Source: Syntrophomonadaceae bacterium (GTDB lineage: Bacteria > Bacillota > Syntrophomonadia > Syntrophomonadales > Syntrophothermaceae). Taken from it: DNA of 10,230 nt. Positions 6,210 to 10,230 of the stretch are shown here, piece by piece; position 1 is the first letter of the stretch; each line of letters opens with the position of its first letter. Location: positions 1 through 10,230 of the forward strand of contig JARYMO010000041.1 of NCBI GenBank assembly GCA_029907055.1, read 5' to 3'. Made by a program: the position numbers and the translations under genes. The notes beneath the pieces were generated by a model. That model saw nothing but the letters and a program-made list of their open reading frames with translations, had not been told where the DNA came from and searched no databases.

Positions 6210-6887
6210 TCATTGCAGCTCCAGCACCTCGCGGCGCAGGAAGACCGCCAGGGGTATGTCATCGTAGTCGGCCGCCTCCAGGAAGGACTGCACCCCTGCC
6301 CATCCCTCGCAGGCATCCAGCAGCCTGCGCAGGTGGAGGTCAAACCCTGACAGGCCATGGCCCGCCTGGGCTGCCGCCGGGGGTATGAGGCCCATGCCGC
6401 GCAGCACGCGCCGGGTGGCGGCCATGCCGGCCAGGGTGATGGCGTACACCAGCTGCTCGGTGAACCCTTCCAGCGGGGTGCAGAGGTAGAAACGACAGAT
6501 GAGGGTGCGGACGGGGTACACGGTGCACAAACCGTCCACCAGGAACGAGCAGGGTGACGTGCGCATGCGCGGGATGCCTGCCCGCAGGGAGTCCTCCAGC
6601 AGGTAGTCGCGGGCCAGCCGCGGCAGGTCGAGTTGCAGGTGAGCCGCCAGCTGGCGCAGGGAGACGATGTCCGGCACCACGTAGGCGTGGCGGCAACAGT
6701 TCACTGCGCAACCCCGGCAGGGAGCGAAGTGCGGCTCGGCGAACTGCTTGTACACCCCGGGGTCATCGCACAAGGGCTGCCAGGCCCGCAGCAGGTCGCC
6801 CAGGGTGGCCCCGGGGCCCTCGATGCGTACGGCGACGGGCCCGCCCGCGGCGATGGGCCGGGCCGTTACTCTGGGCGCGTCGTTCAT
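6210..6887 (-). CDS. YkgJ/UPF0153-type cysteine-cluster protein
   Basis: A 225-residue soluble protein with the conserved cysteine cluster of the YkgJ family, thought to bind iron or zinc: C57-x2-C60-x3-C64-C65, then C113 in SPCSFLVDG, C121 in LCTVYPVR, and C131 in CRFYLC, with an extra C136. The RP-x-x-CR motif of the family appears here as VRTLICRFY. The N-terminal 50 residues and the C-terminal 75 have no motif I recognise. The ATG at 6887 overlaps the rnhA stop as ATGA and has AGGAGGAG upstream inside rnhA, so translation is probably coupled. The biochemical role of the family is not well defined; metal binding is inferred from the cysteines. Confidence 0.88.
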   Translation of the reverse strand: MNDAPRVTARPIAAGGPVAVRIEGPGATLGDLLRAWQPLCDDPGVYKQFAEPHFAPCRGCAVNCCRHAYVVPDIVSLRQLAAHLQLDLPRLARDYLLEDSLRAGIPRMRTSPCSFLVDGLCTVYPVRTLICRFYLCTPLEGFTEQLVYAITLAGMAATRRVLRGMGLIPPAAAQAGHGLSGFDLHLRRLLDACEGWAGVQSFLEAADYDDIPLAVFLRREVLELQ

Positions 6888-7363
6888 CCCCGCTCCTCCT
6901 GCATGGCGCGGATGGCCTGCCGGGCCAGCCGGTCACAGCGTTCGTTCCACGGATCGCCGGCGTGCCCCTCCACCTTGTGGATACGGACGCGGTTCTTTGC
7001 CATCAGTCCTACCAGTTGCTCCCACAGGTCGCGGTTGGCCACCGGTTCCTTGCGCGCGTTCTTCCAGCCGTTGCGTTGCCATTTCTCCACCCAGCGCTGG
7101 CGGAAGGCATTCACTACGTAGGCGCTGTCGGAGAACACCTCCACGTCCCAGCCGCTGACCCTGAGGGCTTTCAGCGCTTCGATGACCGCCGTCAGCTCCA
7201 TGCGCTGGTTGGTGGTGCAGGGCGCGGTGCCGGAGATCTCGCGGGTGCGCTCCCCGTGCCGCAACACGGCCGCCCACGCGCCCGGACCCGGGTTGCCCGA
7301 ACAGGCACCGTCGGTGTAGATAGTGATAGTCTTGGCGTCCAGCGAATCCCCGCGCAGCGTCAT
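6884..7363 (-). CDS. rnhA: Ribonuclease HI
   Basis: Degrades the RNA strand of RNA-DNA hybrids, removing primers and R-loops. The 159-residue protein has all active-site residues in order: D18 (YTDGACSGNPG), E56 (QRMELTAV), D79 (VFSDSAYV), H134 (VEGHAG) and D144 (ERCDRLAR). The basic handle segment seen in E. coli-type RNase HI is present (RQRWVEKWQRNGWKNARK, 88-105). The ATG at 7363 has GAGGGA about 7 nt upstream; the frame continues further upstream into the HAD gene, but that part is unlike RNase H. It starts 23 nt after the HAD stop and overlaps the next gene by 4 nt. Confidence 0.97.
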   Translation of the reverse strand: MTLRGDSLDAKTITIYTDGACSGNPGPGAWAAVLRHGERTREISGTAPCTTNQRMELTAVIEALKALRVSGWDVEVFSDSAYVVNAFRQRWVEKWQRNGWKNARKEPVANRDLWEQLVGLMAKNRVRIHKVEGHAGDPWNERCDRLARQAIRAMQEERG

Positions 7364-7386
7364 GGTCGTCCCTCGTCTGGCCACAC

Positions 7387-8136
7387 TCAGAAGATGTCGA
7401 GCAGTTCCGGCAGGGCACGGATATGCCAGTCGCACTCCGGCACCGGCCAACCGGCCTCGGGCTGCAGCCACACCGCCCGCATCCCGGCCAGCTTGGCGCC
7501 GATGACGTCGGTCAGGCTGTCGTCCCCGACGTGCACCGCATCGCCTTCGCTCACCCCCAGCAGTCCCAGCGCGTGGCGGAATATGCGGGTGTTGGGCTTG
7601 GCCCAGGTGACCTCGTCGGAGAACACGGTGGCGCGGAAGTGAGCGAGGAGGCCGTCCGCCTCCATGATCCTGCGCAGGACCACGCCCGGAGAGGCGCCGG
7701 TGTTGCAGACCACGGCCAGCACGTAGCGGCCAGCCAGCGTCTCCAACACCTCGCAGGCCCCGTGGTTGAGGGGGGGCGGCACCTCCAGCAGCTCGTAGGC
7801 GTACGCGCGGTACAGGCGCTCGTCCAGTTCGGCGTCCACGCGCACCCCCAGCGACTTCTTGATGTGCTCGACATGGCCCCGGGGCGTGATGTCCATCCCG
7901 TGCACCCGCTGCATCAGCCAGGCCTCGCGCCAGGCCCCTTCCAGTGCCGCCTCTACGGCCTCGGCGCTGCGCGGCTGCCCGGCATCAGCCAGCAACTGCC
8001 CCAGCACCCGGGCCCGGCGCTGGCGAATGCCGTCCGGCATGCGGTACAGGGTGTTCCAGAAATCGAAGGTCAGCGCCCTGGCCACCTCGGCCACCTCCAA
8101 TAGACAACCCCCCTGGAACAGGGGGGTCCGGCTCAC
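7387..8136 (-). CDS. HAD-superfamily hydrolase
   Basis: Probable phosphatase of unknown substrate, 249 residues. Motif I is FDFWNTL with nucleophile D25 and T29, but the position of the usual second aspartate is W27. Motif II is VCNTG (T146), motif III lysine is K180 in WAKPNTRIF, and motif IV is VGDDSLTD (D205, D206, D210). Residues 34-120 form a helical C1-type cap. The GTG at 8136 overlaps the fmdB-like stop as GTGA, with GAGG just upstream; TTG at 8100 and GTG at 8094 are alternative starts that would place the start just before the hydrolase core. A perfect hairpin lies between the GTG and TTG. Close relatives with DxW in motif I exist among HAD proteins; whether this one is a phosphatase or another HAD activity cannot be said. 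Confidence 0.9.
   Translation of the reverse strand: MSRTPLFQGGCLLEVAEVARALTFDFWNTLYRMPDGIRQRRARVLGQLLADAGQPRSAEAVEAALEGAWREAWLMQRVHGMDITPRGHVEHIKKSLGVRVDAELDERLYRAYAYELLEVPPPLNHGACEVLETLAGRYVLAVVCNTGASPGVVLRRIMEADGLLAHFRATVFSDEVTWAKPNTRIFRHALGLLGVSEGDAVHVGDDSLTDVIGAKLAGMRAVWLQPEAGWPVPECDWHIRALPELLDIF
8107..8127 (-). repeat. Perfect 9-bp hairpin at the start of the HAD gene
   Basis: Arms ACCCCCCTG and CAGGGGGGT are fully complementary with a 3-nt loop. On the minus strand the hairpin lies between the coupled GTG start (8136) and the alternative TTG start (8100). No T-run follows, so it is not a terminator. It could modulate initiation or be part of the coding sequence only. Confidence 0.6.
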
Positions 8137-8435
8137 AGGCCCTCGGCAATCTTCCTGTCGGTGCGGTCCGATTGCTCCACGAACCCGGCGACGTCGCCGT
8201 CCAACAGGGCCTTGTTATCCTCCTGTCGCTCGCGGTTGACCTTGCGGGCCACATCCTTGGCCCTGGAGTCGGTGGTGTAGAAGCCGGCTCCTTTGAACAC
8301 CACCCCCACCCCTCGGCTGACGAGACGCTCCACCGGACCACCGCAGGTCGGGCACTGTTCGAGCGCCGGGGCGGTGATGCGCTGGGCGCATTCGAAGCGG
8401 CCGCAGTTGTCGCAGCGGTAATCGTAGACAGGCAC
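8133..8435 (-). CDS. FmdB-family zinc ribbon protein
   Basis: A 100-residue protein whose first 40 residues match the FmdB zinc ribbon: MPVYDYRCDNCG with C8-x2-C11, then CPTCGG with C28-x2-C31, followed by GVVFKGAGFYTTDS (44-57), also typical of the family. The C-terminal 45 residues are charged and probably helical. The family is named after a putative regulator of formamidase/amidase genes, but most members are of unknown function. GTG start at 8435 with GGGGGTGA upstream. It is the first gene after the TTGACA-17-AATAAT promoter and leads the run through trmL. Confidence 0.93.
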   Translation of the reverse strand: MPVYDYRCDNCGRFECAQRITAPALEQCPTCGGPVERLVSRGVGVVFKGAGFYTTDSRAKDVARKVNRERQEDNKALLDGDVAGFVEQSDRTDRKIAEGL

Positions 8436-8471
8436 GTGCTCACCCCCGCGTGACGTAGTGTTTCCTTTTCC

Positions 8472-8500
8472 ATTATTGTGAGGCGGGCAGCGGTTGTCAA
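8472..8500 (-). promoter_or_regulatory. Promoter of the fmdB-like/HAD/rnhA/ykgJ-like/trmL run
   Basis: TTGACA (8495-8500) and AATAAT (8472-8477) are exactly 17 nt apart, pointing left. The expected start near 8465 leaves a leader of about 30 nt. No further promoter was found inside the five genes, where gaps are 23 nt or less or are overlaps. Confidence 0.85.
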
Positions 8501-8525
8501 GGGCGCCAGCGGGGCGGGGCGGAGT

Positions 8526-9242
8526 TCAGGTGCCGCCGGAAGCCAGGAAGTAGGTGAGCCCCATCGCGCCATTCCACACGGCGTGGGCCAGCCAGCAACC
8601 GTACAGCGAGCCGCTCCGCTCGTAGATGTAGGCCAGCGCGGCCCCGCCCAGAGCCAGTGGCAAAGCCCTCCAGGCATCCCAGTGGGCGAGCCCGAAGAAG
8701 GCACCCGAACACAGCGCGCCGCCCCACACCCCCAGGGTGCGCCGGAACACCGGGTACACGAAGCCGCGAAAGAAGAGTTCTTCGGCGAAGGGCGCCAGTA
8801 CCACCAGGATGATCATCACCACGGTCATCTCCACCCCGCTGCGGACCTGCCCCAGCACCTGCTCCACCGCCTGTGGCTGGGGGTGAAAGCGCTGGAGCAG
8901 CATCCCGGCCACCAGCACCAGCACGAACAGCACCAGGCCGCCCCCCAGCCCCCATCGCAGCAAGGCCCGCCCGGGGGCGGGACGCAGGCCCAGCGCCGAC
9001 CAGCGCACCCGGTGCAGCAGGGGAGCGAACACCCACACCGCACCCACCGTGGCCACGAACTGCACCCCGTACCCCACCACGAAGTCCCGCACCACCGGCC
9101 CCATGCCCGGGGCGTGAGATGCCAGGAATACCTGCAGTGCAGGCCCCCAGCGGGGAAAGGAAAGGCCCGCGACCAGGATGGCAGCGAACGCCGCCACTAC
9201 CTCCAGGTATCCCCACCGCACCTCGTCTGTCCTCCTCGACAT
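8526..9242 (-). CDS. CPBP-family intramembrane metalloprotease (CAAX/Abi type)
   Basis: A 238-residue polytopic membrane protein with the glutamic-type CPBP motifs: motif 1 EELFFRG with E154, E155 and R159; motif 2 FFGLAHW with H187; motif 3 HAVWN with H220 and N224. Hydrophobic segments are near residues 14-28, 55-75, 97-118, 138-152, 171-185, 193-206 and 213-232. The ATG at 9242 follows GGAGGGGAAGGG. Bacterial members include bacteriocin-immunity and regulated-proteolysis proteins; the substrate here is unknown. It ends 25 nt before the promoter of the fmdB-like run and appears to be a separate unit, but I saw no convincing promoter or terminator for it. Confidence 0.92.
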   Translation of the reverse strand: MSRRTDEVRWGYLEVVAAFAAILVAGLSFPRWGPALQVFLASHAPGMGPVVRDFVVGYGVQFVATVGAVWVFAPLLHRVRWSALGLRPAPGRALLRWGLGGGLVLFVLVLVAGMLLQRFHPQPQAVEQVLGQVRSGVEMTVVMIILVVLAPFAEELFFRGFVYPVFRRTLGVWGGALCSGAFFGLAHWDAWRALPLALGGAALAYIYERSGSLYGCWLAHAVWNGAMGLTYFLASGGT

Positions 9243-9400
9243 TCCCTTCCCCTCCCCTTGCCTGCTGCAGGTGTCAATTCTCCGCCGGCTGGCACGATCC
9301 CTACACTGTCTCAGCCCCCGGGCTCTCGCGGGCAGGATACCCTACCCCCGGCGCCGAATACCGTTGCATCGAGGAGCACCCGGTGCAGAGGGGGGAGGAC

Positions 9401-10132
9401 ATGGCACGGGGAGCGATGGTCCGCGGCCTGGCGCTCGTCCTGGCAGCAGCCGTCATGCTGAGCCTGGTGCCGGCCCGGCCGCTGGGACGGGAGCCGGTGC
9501 CGCGCAGGATGCCTCCCGCGCCTTCTTCGCTGACGGTGGCCGCGGTGGGCGACGTGATGCTTTCCCGTGGGCTGACCAACGCCACGCGCCGCCATGGCCC
9601 AGACTATCCCTTTGCTGTCCTGGGCGCGCGGCTGGCGGCTGCAGACCTCGCGATGGCCAACCTGGAGTCCCCGCTGGCCGATTGCGGTTCCCCCCTGCCA
9701 GGCAAGGCCATCTGTTTCCGCGCCCGACCAGAACTGGTCGGCGCCCTGCAGCGGGCGGGATTCGACGTGCTCAGTCTGGCCAACAACCATTCCCTGGACT
9801 ACGACTGGCCTGCCCTGGAGCAGACCCTGACGCTGCTGGCTGCGCACGGTGTGCACAGCGTGGGTGCCGGCCGGGACCTGCGTCAGGCGCGACGGCCGGT
9901 CATCCTGGAGCGGCAGGGGATCAAGGTGGGCATCCTGGCCTACACCGATGAGCCGCTGGTCTCCTCCGACTTCAAGGGCGATCCACACAGCTCCTCGGTA
10001 GATCTACCCTTCACCATGGTGCTGGGCAAAGGCGAGAGCAACTTTGCCAAGATCGTCGCCTGGTACGATAATGAATGGGGTTACTCAGTGCGCACCGCCG
10101 ACCTGGCGGCTTTGATGGCGCGCTATCTCTAA
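9401..10132 (+). CDS. Chimeric ORF: secreted CapA-like N-terminal part fused in frame to GAPDH C-terminal part
   Basis: One uninterrupted 243-codon frame joins two unrelated families. Residues 1-25 look like a signal peptide or anchor (VRGLALVLAAAVMLSLVPA). Residues 44-180 are the first part of a CapA/PgsA-like metallophosphoesterase: GDVMLSRG (50-57), NLESPL (87-92), ANNHSLDYD (127-135), VGAGRD (154-159). From about residue 177 it reads as glyceraldehyde-3-phosphate dehydrogenase C-terminus: YTDEPLVSSDFKGDPHSS (181-198) and WYDNEWGYSVR (221-231). The CapA half lacks its later histidine motifs; the GAPDH half lacks its NAD fold and catalytic cysteine. The segment GILAYTDE fits both families and marks the join. 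GC drops there from about 69% to about 55%. ATG at 9401 follows GGGGGAGG; ATG at 9416 is an alternative. Assembly misjoin and true recombination are both possible; neither activity should be assigned. Confidence 0.85.
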   Translation: MARGAMVRGLALVLAAAVMLSLVPARPLGREPVPRRMPPAPSSLTVAAVGDVMLSRGLTNATRRHGPDYPFAVLGARLAAADLAMANLESPLADCGSPLPGKAICFRARPELVGALQRAGFDVLSLANNHSLDYDWPALEQTLTLLAAHGVHSVGAGRDLRQARRPVILERQGIKVGILAYTDEPLVSSDFKGDPHSSSVDLPFTMVLGKGESNFAKIVAWYDNEWGYSVRTADLAALMARYL

Positions 10133-10145
10133 TCTGCGACCTTAT

Positions 10146-10174
10146 GCCGGGAAGTGACCCCCTCACTTCCCGGC
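10146..10174 (+). repeat. Perfect 12-bp hairpin between GAPDH tail and pgk
   Basis: GCCGGGAAGTGA, a CCCCC loop and the exact complement form a long stable stem 13 nt after the stop of the chimeric ORF. It is followed by GTTCAATGG, not a T-run, so read-through into pgk is expected. A processing or mRNA-stabilising element is plausible in a gap-pgk message; weak termination is the alternative. Confidence 0.75.
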
Positions 10175-10193
10175 GTTCAATGGCGAGGGAAAT

Positions 10194-10230
10194 ATGTTCA
10201 ATAAGAAGATGGTGACGGACATCAATGTCC
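10194..10230 (+). CDS. pgk: Phosphoglycerate kinase, N-terminal fragment (runs off window)
   Basis: Only 12 codons are visible: MFNKKMVTDINV. This resembles the Pgk N-terminus (KKTVRDIDV-like), and gap-pgk order is very common, so the call leans on context. GGCGAGGG precedes the ATG at a proper distance. It belongs with the GAPDH tail and shares its lower GC content. Confidence 0.6.
   Translation, partial: MFNKKMVTDINV

Noticed and set aside
8873..9400. N-terminal extension of the CapA-like ORF back to 8873
   Set aside because: It runs opposite the CPBP protease gene and is Pro/Ala-rich low-complexity translation. The ATG at 9401 has a ribosome binding site and is followed by a signal peptide.
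9243..9400. Promoters in the divergent gap between the CPBP gene and the CapA-like ORF
   Set aside because: A TTGACA occurs on the minus strand (9272-9277) but no -10 box stands at a usable distance before the gene, and no plus-strand pair with 16-18 nt spacing was convincing.
1..10230. CRISPR array, insertion sequence, prophage or toxin-antitoxin system
   Set aside because: No regularly spaced direct repeats, transposase or integrase motifs, terminal inverted repeats or paired small toxin/antitoxin genes were seen.

Overview
The window reads as ordinary chromosome from a GC-rich, probably anaerobic member of the Firmicutes. The evidence is a clostridial-type 2[4Fe-4S] ferredoxin, a class F flavodiiron protein (a type known mainly from anaerobes), ThiT/ThiN thiamin genes, purine-rich Shine-Dalgarno sites with frequent GTG starts, and several sigma-A-like promoters with 17-nt spacers. 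The lineage is an inference from gene content; no 16S rRNA gene is present.

Layout. Most genes lie on the minus strand, so they read from right to left. From the right: a CPBP-family membrane protease (8526-9242); a compact five-gene run from a clear promoter at 8472-8500, namely fmdB-like zinc ribbon protein, HAD hydrolase, rnhA (ribonuclease HI), YkgJ-like cysteine-cluster protein and trmL (tRNA wobble-base methyltransferase), with 4-nt stop/start overlaps at two junctions. A single plus-strand ferredoxin gene (5422-5598) has a perfect consensus promoter and its own hairpin terminator, and converges on trmL. Diverging from it is a thiamin unit, thiT (ECF transporter S component) and thiN (thiamin pyrophosphokinase), which also overlap by 4 nt, followed by a DUF4013-type membrane protein. 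Then come a tRNA-Pro(CGG) gene with its own promoter and terminator, an unrecognised membrane-anchored protein with a zinc-finger-like motif, and at the left edge a partial flavodiiron-rubredoxin-NADH:rubredoxin oxidoreductase fusion (1-1949).

The right end is odd. A plus-strand ORF (9401-10132) starts as a secreted CapA-like phosphoesterase. After about 183 residues it becomes, in frame, the C-terminal end of glyceraldehyde-3-phosphate dehydrogenase, followed by a perfect hairpin and the first codons of what looks like pgk. Composition falls at the same place, from about 69% to about 55% GC by hand count. This is either an assembly misjoin or a real illegitimate recombination; neither half is a complete enzyme.

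Working together: thiT and thiN would bring in thiamin and activate it to thiamin diphosphate. The flavodiiron fusion would move electrons from NADH through its own flavin and rubredoxin domains to a diiron site that removes oxygen or NO, a defence useful to an anaerobe. The other genes are general RNA, phosphate and membrane functions. I found no CRISPR array, insertion sequence, prophage or convincing undescribed multi-gene system. No gene-free stretch exceeds 300 bases. Long plus-strand reading frames opposite the minus-strand genes are a by-product of high GC content.
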